From Diplosphaera chodatii (lineage: Eukaryota; Chlorophyta; Trebouxiophyceae; Prasiolales; Stichococcaceae), in assembly GCA_032358165.1 (NCBI GenBank), contig JAALGY010000054.1:1984001-2048000 (forward strand): DNA of 64,000 nucleotides, written 5' to 3'. The translations under genes and the position numbers were made by a program. The notes under the pieces were generated by a model. It had not been told where the DNA came from. It made no database searches and saw only the letters and a list, made by a program, of their open reading frames with translations. Below are positions 46,078 through 56,883 of the stretch, piece by piece. Position 1 is the stretch's first letter, and every line of letters starts with the position of its first letter.

Positions 46078-46811
46078 CATGCAAGCAATACTGGGCTTCA
46101 AAAGCGCACCCCCTGCCTTTCCTTGATGATCGGCAGCCGCTCCTTCACAAAGAGCTGCAGTGCGCAAGGACGCAAAACTTCAGCCATTGCCATCTTGCAA
46201 GTATCGGGGCATGTGCATGTAGTTCAAAACCCGCAACACGCAGGCCTCTGGGACTTGCTGAAGGTGCACCACGACATGCACATTTGCTCGCCCAGCAGTC
46301 CGCACGTTGTAGGGGGTGGGCGGGCGCTTGATCTTGTCCTTCTTGGGTGTGTCCGCCTTCGTCTTGCGCACTGCCTTGGGCGGGCCGTCCGGGTACAGCT
46401 TGTCAAACTCCGCCTTGGCCTCCGCCGCTGCCCGCTTGTACTCGTCCTGCATGCGATGCCGGTGCACTTGCACCGCCTCAGTGTGGCTCCAGCATGCCAC
46501 GTGTCGAAACTGCCGCTGGTGCTGTTGCTTTGCCTCCCAGCAAACCTTTGAGACTGCAGCATGCTCAGTTACACAGAACGCAGCCGGGTACGATTGTGAC
46601 CAGCTTCACGAAGCCCCACCTTCTGCGACTCTGGCAGCTCGGACCACTGCTTACCCAGCAGCTTGCCGATTGGCCCAACCCCCTTCAGCTCTGGGTTGGC
46701 CTTCTGCACGGACGCAAAGTTGTCTGCTACGAAGCGCGAGTACGCTGTTGTTGGCCGCTTCACCTTGCCCGTTTTAACAGCCTCCTGCAGATGCAGCAGG
46801 CCAGCATTCAC
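45869..46811 (-). CDS. HMG-box protein with one full and one partial box
   Basis: Non-sequence-specific DNA-bending protein, nuclear or organellar. Exon 1 (46620-46811) encodes MNAGLLHLQEAVKTGKVKRP and TTAYSRFVADNFASVQKANP, then LLGKQWSELPESQK. It joins in phase to DEYKRAAAEAKAEFDKLYPD, completing HMG box 1. A basic linker (AVRKTKADTPKKDKIKRPPT) leads into a second box: PYN, LFVKERLPIIKERQG, then LAGAEAMSAAGKEWSQLSAV and EKSRFKA with a TAG at 45869-45871. That stops before helix 3 is complete, so box 2 is truncated. About 150 residues. The exon-1 ATG sits just before an acceptor-like CTGCAG, so a further 5' exon is possible. Confidence 0.8.
46046..46072. repeat. (CAG)9 trinucleotide repeat in an HMG-gene intron
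   Basis: Nine perfect CAG units on the plus strand (CTG in the transcript of the HMG gene), within the intron that splits the second HMG box. Confidence 0.9.
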
Positions 46812-46904
46812 ATCTGCACCTCTGCAGAGGCGCTTGGTGCGCAGCTGTAAGAGGTGAACTCTGGAGGTTGCTGCCGCCCATCACTGGTCAAACACGTCCT
46901 CGAG

Positions 46905-47647
46905 TCACGCTTCTGAAAGGGTCTCACGCACCGTTACAGGTGAGGCCTCCTCCACGGCCTCCTCTATTGAGGCGTAGGCCACCGTGCGGTGTGAGCGGCA
47001 GTGTGCCGGCGTCACGCCTACGGTGTCCACCGCCCGTGCTGTGAACCCGCCAAGCCGCTTCCATGACCTCAGCAGCCCCGCCATGTTGTCCTGCACACGT
47101 TGCGGCCGAGGTGCTGGCCTTGATGCGCTTGCATTGGCTTGCATGCACAGCGATGGCTTAGACGGACGACGGAATTGCAGTCGTCTGCCAGCGGGCAAGG
47201 CACGCAAGATAACAGGGCGTGCGGATGTGGCATTGTGGCGCGTACACACTGCTTTTTTGAGCAACAAGGGTGTTGACACAGGAATAAGACCAGGGACAGC
47301 TCAGCAGCTGGTGTGCCCAGAAGTGAGGTTGCACAGGATCGCTTGCGTACAAGCAGCAACGATCACTGCGTCTCGAAGTCAGTCCGATAGTACAGCGTTT
47401 GCTGCCGCCAAGGCTTGAATGTGCTGTGACGTGCCACCCCATGGCACCTCCAGATCATGAAAGGCGATGTGGGTGCGCCTGCTCCACATGACCTAAGACA
47501 GCATAAGTCATCGGCCAAGGAGTAAGCTTAAGGCACCTGCTTGCACAGCAGGCGCGGGGCTGCGCCAGCTGCCGCGGGGTGGCTGCCAGAAAGATGGGCA
47601 ATGCCACCAGGCCTGATGGCTGTCTGGACGACGCTGACCACCCGCAT
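46905..47647 (-). CDS. Small two-exon protein of unknown function, ~98 residues
   Basis: Not recognised. Exon 1 (47537-47647) encodes 37 residues starting MRVVSVVQTAIRPGGIAHLS and ending APRLLCKQ before a GT donor. Exon 2 (46905-47090), behind CGTGTGCAG, adds DNMAGLLRSWKRLGGFTARA, VDTVGVTPAHCRSHRTVAYA and SIEEAVEEASPVTVRETLSE then A and stop. The junction is phase 0 on both sides. The N-terminus lacks acidic residues and is Arg/Ala/Ser-rich, like a mitochondrial or plastid presequence (inference). The body has an acidic helix near its end. The start could differ. Confidence 0.45.
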
Positions 47648-48063
47648 ATGAAGTTCGGCAGTGCTGTCACGGTATCCTCAGCCGGCACTCTGACATGCAG
47701 AAGCTAGGGGATAATGCAAGCGAGCATTGCAGGATGGCGGGGAGGCGGGCACTGCCGACATTCAACTTGGCAGGTTTGAAGGAACGCGTCACTTGGCAGC
47801 TTTCGAAAGGCAATCTAGATCGCCGTTCAGATAGAGAGTGAGGATTAAACCCTGATGTCGTCATCACGCGCGCCTTGCCACCGTCACAAACTTGATGATC
47901 GCTCCTGAAGCACACTGCCCCACTCCAAAGTTGGCCCCGATGGCTGATGTGAGCCACAGCATCATATCTCAGAGGGTGGATAGGTTTCTGCACGGGCCAC
48001 CGACCCCAAGAGAACTGCGGTGCGGGGAATGTTGCGACGGAGCCCATATAGAGCAACTGTCTT
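47648..48063. other. Intergenic between two small divergent unknown genes
   Basis: About 415 bp, the presumed upstream region of both the 46905-47647 (-) and 48064-48834 (+) genes. No element is recognised. Confidence 0.35.
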
Positions 48064-48834
48064 GTGCATCCGCCTGTCGACAACGTTCTAGCAAGGCTGC
48101 CTCATCGCAGGAGAGCCGGTGATGCCACCGCAAGCTTCTGGTGGCAGGAGTCCGGTATTGCTCAGACCGCTGACGACGCTGTCCAGTCAGGACCGGCGCT
48201 AACAGTACCTGGCATGGCTGCTAGCACGGCTGCCACCAAGGCCAAAAACAGAAGTACGCTGGGAGGCTACCGTATTATTGAGAACTTCACAGAGGAGAGC
48301 GTGCTGCAAGGTGCTGATTGTTTTTAAGTGCCGGATCTGAAGTTGTGCATGCATGCATGATGACCCTAGCATCATAGCTAGTGATGCGTGAACCTCATTC
48401 CTGCAGGCTTCGCGGGTGATGCGAGGCTGCCAGGCATGCTGCCAGGTCAGGAAGGAAATGGCGAGGTTGCAGAAGGGTGGCAATATGCTGGTCAGCAGCC
48501 CCACAACCGTGAGCAGGTTGGTTGGCCAGGCCAGTTTGGCAAACCGGCCTGGGCGCCAAGCATGCAACCGCACACGCCAGCAATGGCAGATGCTCCGGTA
48601 CATCTCACCAAGGGTCAAGACGGCTATGATGACGACCCTTCGTGGGTGATCGAAACCACAGCGGACGCGCAAGTCGGCACTGAACCTCATCAGCCGGCAT
48701 GTCGACGACGTCGCAAGAGGCGTCAGCGGCCCAAGGCAAAAGCTGATACGAATGTGACACACCCACCCATCGTTGCTGGCATGCACGTGCGGTACGCATC
48801 GTCTTCAAGCACCGCAGGGTCAGAATCAAGCTGA
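48064..48834 (+). CDS. Unknown protein, Arg/Lys-rich near its C-terminus
   Basis: Not recognised. An open frame from 48064, with a likelier ATG at 48214-48216 (MAASTAATKAKNRSTLGGYR), reads IIENFTEESVLQ. At an intron it joins in phase to 48407 or so (GFAGDARLPGMLPGQEGNGE). It then gives VAEGWQYAGQQPHNREQVGW, PGQFGKPAWAPSMQPHTP, DGYDDDPSWVIETTADAQ, a basic cluster CRRRRKRRQRPKAKAD that looks like a nuclear localisation signal, and a Ser-rich end before the stop at 48832-48834. Coding is supported by the clean single-intron phase and frame length. The start is uncertain. Confidence 0.4.
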
Positions 48835-48968
48835 AAACACATGTACAGGCCCTTATGGCAGACTAGTACTGTACATTGCAACTGCACGGTCGAGTCCAGT
48901 CGTTGTACAAAAGGTCACAAGCCACATGTAGCTCATAACATCAGCATCTATCCTGCAGTCTCCGAACT

Positions 48969-51900
48969 TCACCCCACCGGCTGCTGCTCGTCCGCCATGG
49001 CCAGCTCCATGCACTGCAGCAGGTAGTCGTGCAGCCCGTCCAGCGTGCGTGCAAAGTTGTCTACGCTGATGCGCACCACCGGCACCGCTTGGGCCTGTCA
49101 CGCTTGGGCGTCTGTGTCAGTCACATGCAGCAGGCGGTGATGCTGCTGAAGAACATAGATGACACGACAGCATCCCATCCTCAGCTTTGCAATGCTCCCG
49201 CAGTGGCCCGATGCCTGGCAGGCAAATGACTGCGAGGGTTCTGCAACCCCAACATGGCATCCGGGACCCACCTGGTATGCACAGAAGTGGTTTTGCAGCA
49301 AGTGCACGCGCGCCAGAGCCTCTGCATCGCTGCAGCACCCAGGCGACGCCTGGTCACACAGCGCAAACATACTCGAGCTGCGAGCGGTGCACATCTGCAG
49401 ATATGCCAGGCAGGCAGGCACGCACACAGTGCCAAAGACATGCTAGGTCCTCTTTACCGTAGGACCAACTCCTCACCGGCTGCCGTGCCAACCACTCGTC
49501 AAGCAGAGGCCCGTGGGTATCCTCGTCCATGGCGAGCACGATGGGCACAAACACAGGGCCCAGCTGACTATCCGGCTCTGGTGGGGCTGCCTCCTCTGCC
49601 GCATCACGCCCTGCTGGCCCCTGCATGCATGCAACACCCAAGTGAAGGGTTGTACCACAGGAGCGTATGTGACCTTCGTGCACACGGATGCCTGTGCAAA
49701 GCAGTGTCATGCGCAGGAGCAGCAACCATGCAGCTGCTCCATACCGCTGCATCTGAAGAGTGGCTGAGAGTAGTGCCAGTCTCCAGGAAGCGGACTGACT
49801 GGCTGTCACGTCTTCGACGACCATCCACATCTGCTGCTGTCACAGTATCTGATGCTGGTGCGCTGTCGAAGCTGCCGTCTCTAGCTGCTGCACTGTGCTG
49901 ACTGCTGCTATGCGCTGGGTCCAAACCGCTGAGGCGCTGCCGTGCGTCATTGCCAGCGTGCTGCTGCCCCGACAGCTGCAGAGCGGTGCTGAGGCTGCTG
50001 TCGCTGTTGCCATTGCTCCTGCCGGCACCGCCTCCTTTCTGCCGCAGGTGCAGCTTCGTGAGTGCGGCATCCAGTGCCTGCAACCGTGTGCCAGGCTGTG
50101 CTTCTCAGCTCCCGCAGCATGCGTGGTCGCGCAGACTCTCACGGCCTCAAGTCACGATGCAATGAGCTGGAGGACAACCTCATGAACACTTGCCAACAGG
50201 AGACTGTGCTTGCCATGCTCACGTGGTGATGGTCATAGGGCCGCAGCGATTCCAGCAGCGCCTTGGCGGCAGGCCAAGGTGCCAGGCGCGGCCTCAGGCC
50301 CCCTGCACCGTCCTCCGTTTCACTGCTGCCCGCTGCAGACGAAGCACAGATATCAGCATCAGGGTGCCGAGCACACATGTCATGGCTTCAGCCATGATGC
50401 TGCAGGCATCCATGCAAGCCTTCCCGTTGTGCGAAATCTGCGACATCAACCTTGGCGTGCAGGGCATCTGTGTACGCATGGCATGCATGGTGCACCTGTT
50501 GCAGCTGCGCTGGCGTCCTGACGCAGTGCGAACAGCATGCGCGGTGTGGAGCCTGTGACTGCCGACGCTGCCCGCCGTGGCGGCGGCTTCTGCATCGCAT
50601 GTGCGGGGGCAGCTGCTGGCAGGTCGGTCAAATCATCGTGCACAGACGATGAGCGGCCTGGCAGCCTGCACACATTCAAGCATGGCTCCATTGTTGGTGC
50701 TGTACATACAGAATATACAGCACGCCCTCCGGCAAGGTAATGCAACCCGCTTCGCTGCATGCATGCACGTTCTGTGCGGCTCAGTGCATGACGCCAGCAG
50801 CAGGGGCTTGCCTGCGGAGGCGGTCCTGAATGCGCTGCCGGGTGGAGCCGGGTGGTGCCTCGCCACTATGCTGACGGAAGCCGCTGCGACGCGGGGGGCT
50901 GGCGTGCGGCTTTGGTGGCTGCGGCGGCGATGCCAGCGGCTGTTGCTGCTGCTCCGCTGCAGCAAATGCGCTGGGTTCAGGCGCTGCTGCCCTTCCCTGT
51001 GCACCTGCCAGCTGATGCTTTGCCTGTGCATCCTGCTCAGCTGCCGCTGCAGCAGCCGCCTCCTCCTCAACCTGAGGCGGCAAACCCTCCGCAGCTGAGG
51101 GCTGCGGCGTGAGTGCCATCGGCTGCAGCTGGCTCATGCCATGCCGTCCAAACTCGTAGATGTACCTACGCATGGTGTGTAGCAGGATGAAGGGAATGAC
51201 ACACAAGTGCATGAAAGTCGACAACGATCAACCCGCAGACTCACTGGTATCATCATAGATGCAAGACATGAGCGCAAGTACCACTTGCATTGCATAATCT
51301 TCGGTGGACCTGCTGTACTGTGTGCTGGGCACACCTGCCGGGGTCCAGGTGCAGGCCCTCGATGATGAAGGACTTGCCGTCCCGGATGCACTGCAGATCA
51401 CATTCTGGAAACTTCAGCACCACGGTGCTATGCACAAAGTCCCCTCGACCTGCTCGTGCACAGAAATGACGCCATCGTATCAAGCCCTCACCTTGCCCAG
51501 GTCTGCATCTATGCCGCGCCGGACGACGCCGCACTCGTGGTGGTATGCAGCGAGCAGCTCGCCTTCCGTGGACAGGTCGCCCCGCCGCCACAGCGGCGCG
51601 CTGTCGAGCGGCGCTGCCAGCGATGCCTGCAGCAGCTGTTGCAGCAGCACACACAGCATGTCATTGCTTCACTACGTGGCCACTTCATACCTGGAACCTA
51701 CTACAAGCATTGCCCTGCTGATCAGGCTGACTACAGACAACAATTGTACATAAGCAAAAAATCGTCACTGTGCCTGGCACCTGGTAGATGATGTCCGTCT
51801 GCAGGACATTGGGCAGGTTCAGCCGCGCCGCCAGCTGCTGCGCCAGCGTGGACTTGCCTGCAGTGAGGCGAGGCCCTCTCGAGGTCAAAACCCGCTGCAA

Positions 51901-52688
51901 TCGGCTCACAGCTCCACCAAGGCGTGTCGACATGCTTGACGCATACAACAGTGTTGGGGTAGCTCTGATTGCACTGGCAAGTCATATTGAAAGACACCTA
52001 AGAAACAGTCCAAGAATCAAAACCTGTGCAGGCGGTGCCGGAGATGAAGATGACCAGCGGGCGGCGCTGCAGGTGGAAGCGGGTGACCATGCGGTAGCGC
52101 CGCACGTACGTGTCGCTGAACCCGCGGCTCTGCATGATCTGGAACAGCACCTCCTCCATCTGCGCCTGCATGCAACCATGCAGGGCCCAGGTCATGGCAC
52201 TCTGGACGCATGACCGATGGCGCTGCTGAGAAAGCAGCTGCTCAGGGAGGTGAAGCGGTTCCCGTCGCAGCTCCGTGCACCCTGCTTGACATGCGAGTCG
52301 ACCGCGGTCATGAAACATGCCTGGGAGATGTCAAGCATGTCGTTGTCGACGCAAAACTTCTTGAGCTCCAGCGCGATCTTGACGGCCTTCAAGTGCGGGA
52401 TCTTCGTGACTGTGAGGCTCCGGCTAATCAGGAAGCGCGACAGCACGTAGTAGTGCGCCTTTTCCTCGCCCAACCACACTTTGACCTGCGCCGCAGCTCA
52501 TCATAATGCTATCAACAGGATGGTGCAGACGTCGACAAAATGAAGTACTACCCCAGGATGCCGTAGAGAGAGCGTTGTGTTGAAGGCCTCGTCTGCCTTG
52601 CCTTGACGAAATCGTATTTGGATGCGGTCTTGCGAGCATCGCGGTCAAGACGCGCATCCCTGCTGCCTCTGTCCTTTTCATGCAGCAT
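48969..52688 (-). CDS. LPA1-like P-loop kinase (2-phosphoglycerate-kinase-related)
   Basis: Relative of rice/Arabidopsis LPA1, cytosolic P-loop proteins related to archaeal 2-phosphoglycerate kinase and needed for phytate accumulation in plants (known). Exon 52602-52688 ends TASKYDFVK. It joins to 52321-52485 (VKVWLGEEKAHYYVLSRFLI, SRSLTVTKIPHLKAVKIALE, LKKFCVDNDMLDISQ), then AQMEEVLFQIMQSRGFSDTY and RRPLVIFISGTACTG. An intron splits the Walker A motif before KSTLAQQLAARLNLPNVLQT then DIIYQ. DGKSFIIEGLHLDPG, PIVLAMDEDTHGPLLDEWLA and DGLHDYLLQCMELAMADEQQ then PVG follow, with a stop at 48969. The first two junctions use GC donors. Exons at about 51190-50800 and 50080-49830 are Ala/Gln-rich inserts. 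The usual N-terminal region upstream of KYDFVK was not found. Confidence 0.85.
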
Positions 52689-53404
52689 GTCGTCAAGGTT
52701 GCGACACTCAATCAGCAAGAGTCAAACCAGAGCTCGGTTCGTTGATCTGTCACGCCGTTCCTGCTGCACGGTGCCACATGTGAAACAACATTCAACATGA
52801 CGCTCCTGCGCAACCACTCTTGGTCGAGTTCAGCATGCGTGCAGCTAATCAGCACTTTCTCAGCAACGACACTTGCTACATATGCGGGTACAACAATCTG
52901 ACCGATGCATCATCAGATGTTCAGTTGCATCCATACATGACAGCAGGAGCAGACCCTGGAGCAGTGTGGGCGCTGCAGGGTCTGCTGCTGTACCGAACAC
53001 TGCGTGCTTCATGGCTGATTCGACCGATGCCACATGAGACTGCATCTTGTACACTACCGGTAACTCATGAGATGCTGACGGCGTTGCGACTGAGAGTCAT
53101 CATCGGCTGTTGAAATAGATGTCATATCATAGAGGCCGCACCACTGAGAAGACTGGCAGAAATCAGGGCAACATTCAGACCGTCAAATTACATGCCAGCT
53201 TGTAGTCCTGTCATTGAAATTTGGGACGCAGCTCGACTCCTCTGTGCAGCAATGTTGGACTGCAATCCAATGCTGCGCTGCGCCAGTTCATCTCCATCAC
53301 CATTGATGTTCACCATCAACATGCCTACTGCCCACCGACGGCTGGCGGTGCCCAATGAGCGAACCTGAGGTAGCAATCAGCCACGGGCTCAGGCTCCTTC
53401 AGCG
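52689..53404. other. Intergenic between LPA1-like and PP2C genes
   Basis: About 700 bp that should contain the LPA1-like promoter and perhaps its missing 5' exons, plus the PP2C 3' flank. An in-frame TGA lies about 30 bp upstream of the proposed LPA1 ATG. I found no frame resembling the plant LPA1 N-terminus. Confidence 0.35.
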
Positions 53405-54868
53405 TCAGCCGTGCTGCTCTGCTGCACCTGCTGTCACCGCCCACAGCAGCAGCATGCTGCCACAGATGCTGCCGCCCTGGTGGACTTGCGATGGCTGCCA
53501 TGGCACCTTCTGCAAGCTTCCCTGCGCACCGGCCATGTGTACATGCTGAGCGATCACTGACTGCAGCTCCCTGCACTCGACTCCGCTTTTCACGCCGTGG
53601 TGTCGCCGCACGCTGTTCTCGCTGCCGCCGCTGCTGCCGCTGCCATTGCTGGGCACTGGACCTGCGCCTGTGTGCTCCAGGGGGTCCTCCGGCTCCTCCG
53701 GGACAGGCCGAGGCACCTTCACCTCCTCCTCTGCCACATGCGCCACCACGACGGTGATGTCGTCCATCTTGCCGCCCTGCAGCTTGCCAAGCTTGAAGCC
53801 GCCACTCCGCGGCGCAAATCGGGCCGCTTTCAGCTTCTCCCACCATGACAGGTCGATGCCCTGTCGCAGGGCCTCCACTGTGTATGGCGATTCGTATGTG
53901 TCATCAGCTGCGTTTCGGCGTGCCACATTGGCGACTGCATCCGCCACCTGCTGCGCGTCCGGCTGGGGCCCGCTGGTGATGCAGCCCAGCACCTCGTCAT
54001 CCCGTGCATTGTCCCATAGTCCATCTGACGCCGCGATGATCAGGTCGCCGGGCTGCACCGCCAGCTCGAAGAGATCAGCGTCCTCGGCGTAGTCGGAGGC
54101 GTTGGTGTGCTCCGGCACCGCGCCAAACTGCAGCGGGCAGTCGAAGAAGTGCTGCAGGACCGGCGAGCGGAAGGTGACCAGCCCATTCCGCACGATGACG
54201 AAGCCGCTGTCGCCCAAGTTGGCTGCCTGGACGGTGCGTGCATCCCGGTTGAGGCGCACGACGCACGCGGTGGTCGATCCCGGTAGCCGCGTCGCCACAT
54301 GCCCCGCATCCAGCGCCCCCTGGGGCGAGCGCTCCCCCTCGCCGTCAAATGTGTCCAGCGGCCCGGCTGCCGGGACCAGCCGCACCGACCCGTTCACATC
54401 GTTCATGCGCACGTCCTTTCCCTCCAGGTAGTTCTTGGCCACCAGCATGAACGTCTTGGCGTACTCTGCAGGGTTGATCTCGCTGTCCGCCCAGCCGCCC
54501 ACACCGTCTGCCACGCCAATGGCGCCGCCGCCCACCTCGCTCGTGAACCAAGCATCCTCGCCGCCATAAGATACCTTGTCAGGGTGCGGTATGTTGGCGC
54601 TGCCGATGTGAAGCCGCAGCCGCTTCACGACGTCATACTCTGGCTGTGGCGGAGACGACGGCGATGACGATGCCGCTGTGTGCTCTGCTGCTGACGCCTC
54701 CTCAGCCGTGCTCTCCACAGCCCCTTGGGAGGCCGCGCTGGCCTTGCTGGGGCTCGGCTGTCGACGTTGTTTCTGAGGCGATGCCCGCTTGCTGGGGCTG
54801 CGAGGTGACGGGCACTGGCTGACTCTGCACTGTGCAGGTAGCCGCGTCGGTAGTCTGCTGACCTGCAT
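53405..54868 (-). CDS. PP2C phosphatase, PTC7/SPP type
   Basis: Mg/Mn-dependent Ser/Thr phosphatase of the PTC7 group, organellar in yeast and plants (known). One uninterrupted frame of 487 residues. An N-terminal Ser/Pro/Lys-rich part precedes a domain from about residue 78: KVSYGGEDAWFTSEVGGGAI, then GVADGVGGWADSEINPAEYA with metal-binding Asp105 and Asp121. GSTTACVVRLNRDARTVQAA, NLGDSGFVIVRNGLVTFRSP, GDLIIAASDGLWDNARDDEV and GGKMDDITVVVAHVAEEEVK complete the core. A tail of about 110 residues follows. The ATG at 54868 is taken as the start. An overlapping frame from 55064 (MHAQIVRLQLPRLNTRLCLL) looks like a targeting peptide, so a short intron joining it to this frame is possible. It is unusually intron-poor for this window. 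Confidence 0.9.
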   Translation of the reverse strand: MQVSRLPTRLPAQCRVSQCPSPRSPSKRASPQKQRRQPSPSKASAASQGAVESTAEEASAAEHTAASSSPSSPPQPEYDVVKRLRLHIGSANIPHPDKVSYGGEDAWFTSEVGGGAIGVADGVGGWADSEINPAEYAKTFMLVAKNYLEGKDVRMNDVNGSVRLVPAAGPLDTFDGEGERSPQGALDAGHVATRLPGSTTACVVRLNRDARTVQAANLGDSGFVIVRNGLVTFRSPVLQHFFDCPLQFGAVPEHTNASDYAEDADLFELAVQPGDLIIAASDGLWDNARDDEVLGCITSGPQPDAQQVADAVANVARRNAADDTYESPYTVEALRQGIDLSWWEKLKAARFAPRSGGFKLGKLQGGKMDDITVVVAHVAEEEVKVPRPVPEEPEDPLEHTGAGPVPSNGSGSSGGSENSVRRHHGVKSGVECRELQSVIAQHVHMAGAQGSLQKVPWQPSQVHQGGSICGSMLLLWAVTAGAAEQHG

Positions 54869-55361
54869 GCCTCACAGCGCTGCACAGCGGCTGTGCACAC
54901 TTCAGGGCCCGCACAGTCCCTGCATTGCCCTTGCACCGCAGTAAGCCCAAACGCCGCAATGACAGCCGCCGATACGTAGCAGATGCCTTGCTCGACCGAC
55001 TATGCAGTAGGCACAGACGCGTGTTGAGGCGTGGCAGCTGCAAACGCACGATCTGCGCATGCAATCAGCCGATCTCGGGCTCGTGCTGATGGCCGCTGAA
55101 TTCCCCGGCGACTCTCAGTCGTGCCGGAACCCAGGTCTCGTCTGAACCAAAGCATGTGCAGCTGCTCCAGCGATGTTTGCACTGCTAGGACGATCGCTGC
55201 GACAGAGCATAGCGAGAAGTGTAGCCTTGTGCGGAACGCTGCATCGTATTGTGAGCTGTAGAGCCGCCCCTTGGCTGCCGCAGCGTTTGCAGGCCTGCGC
55301 TTGCTGAATGCAACCCACCACACTGGACATGATCCCAATGTGACACAGGGTGGAGCGACAG
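54869..55361. promoter_or_regulatory. Shared upstream region of the divergent PP2C and URM1 genes
   Basis: At most 490 bp separate the two starts. It is less if the PP2C begins at 55064 on a targeting-peptide exon. No core promoter motif is identified. Confidence 0.4.
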
Positions 55362-56216
55362 ATGGTCCACTTGCACCTGCGGTTCAGGTGGGATTTCTTG
55401 CAGCGCTGGCCGCCGTCTCATTGCCACAGTTGGCGTCTTCTGCTGAATGCTGTCGGGGTTGGCGTCATCACAAGCCGGTGTCTTTTCAACGTGCAGCGGC
55501 GGGCTGGAGCTGCTGTTCGAAGGACAGAAGGAGTTGGACGCAGAGGTGCCAGACTCTGCTCAAGGAAAGGTCAGTATTGCTGTTAGTTTGCACCAGCGGT
55601 CCACGCTGCTCAGGCTTTCCGACGCAGGTGCAGTTGGATGTGTGGCGAACTTGCTTGCAGTGAACCGTGATTCCTACCTGTGCGTACGACTGATTGTGCA
55701 GCTGACGATCCGCGACCTGCTGCCGTGGCTGCGGGACAACCTGCTCACGGAGCGCCCCGAGCTGTTCATGAAGGACGACTCCGTGTGAGTTGCCCTTGGT
55801 CTCACCACCGTGTCACATTGCCTGTGGTACGCATGTGTGCCTCCCTTCTTTTCTGGTATGCACTGACACCAACACAATTTCTTGGCGACCATCCGCCAGC
55901 GTTGTGCTGGGCAAGAGGTGGCGTGTCTCGCTGCAGGCGGCCCGGCGTCCTGGTTCTGATCAACGATGTGGACTGGGAGCTCAGGTGCGCCATGGTGTAC
56001 TGTTATGATTGGAACCCCCGTTTGAGGATTTGCGACGGTGCTGACCTGCACCTGCTACTGCTGTCAGCTGCCATACAGTCCACAGACTCCCTGCTGGATG
56101 ATGTGGCTGATGTGGCTGACGTGGCTGCAACATGCTCACAATGCAGTGGGCAGCTGGAGTCGGAGCTCAGCGACCAGGATGACGTGACATTCATCTCCAC
56201 CCTGCATGGCGGGTGA
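55362..56216 (+). CDS. URM1: Ubiquitin-related modifier 1
   Basis: Sulfur carrier for tRNA U34 thiolation and a ubiquitin-like protein modifier (known). Five exons reconstruct exactly 99 residues, the family length. Exon 1 is 55362-55387 (26 nt, MVHLHLRF). Exon 2 is 55497-55569 (GGLELLFEGQKELDAEVPDS). Exon 3 is 55702-55784 (LTIRDLLPWLRDNLLTERPE then LFMKDDS). Exon 4 is 55937-55984 (RPGVLVLINDVDWEL). Exon 5 is 56147-56216 (GQLESELSDQDDVTFISTLH then GG). The C-terminal Gly-Gly needed for thiocarboxylation is the last codon pair. All four junctions are GT-AG and phase-consistent. Confidence 0.97.
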
Positions 56217-56883
56217 TGCGAGGAGGACGACTAAGCAGCCATGGCAGGGAAGGACAGCAGTCGGGCTGTGTCATCGGGGTTTGCTCTGCGCTAGATAGCT
56301 CAATATCAGTGGAAGTGGTGAGGAAGCGATTGGGCAATAGCAACTTGTGTCCAGGCTAAGCACTCCGGTAGTCATTGACAGCAAATAAGCGGAACTTTTG
56401 TTTGTTATGCAGCACCAGGACTCAATGACGGCCGCAACTCCCCTGATGACACCGATCAAAACACACAAGCACTCATTCCGTGAAACCAGCGGCAAAAGCA
56501 CACGAACAGCATGTCATTGAGACAAACCTTGAGCAAAGCTGAAAGCACCCAGAAAAAGGGAGTGACGATGGCAGACCCCGAACAGTACACAGCGAGCGAT
56601 TGCCATAGACTTTGCAAGCGTATGCGGCCCCGAGCCCAAATGAAAGCGCAAACCCAACGTTGAACCCAAAATCTCGATGCTGTATGTTCACGCACAGCTT
56701 GTGCTCGAGCATGTTGAACAACAGATCGACTCAGCTTATGTGCAGGAGCCACGGATGCTGCCTCAGGCAGTGTCAGGCACTTGCATCGGAACACTATGGA
56801 GGCTGGACCAGCTCACTCCCGCAGGAAATGTGCTCAGCCATAATGACACATGGGCCATGGAATGCTTGCTGCAATAGTAGGGA
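56217..56883. other. Convergent 3' flanks of URM1 and the methyltransferase-like gene
   Basis: About 670 bp with open frames on the minus strand (56271-56794) that include hydrophobic stretches but no recognisable family, start context or splicing. Probably 3' UTR sequence. Confidence 0.4.
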
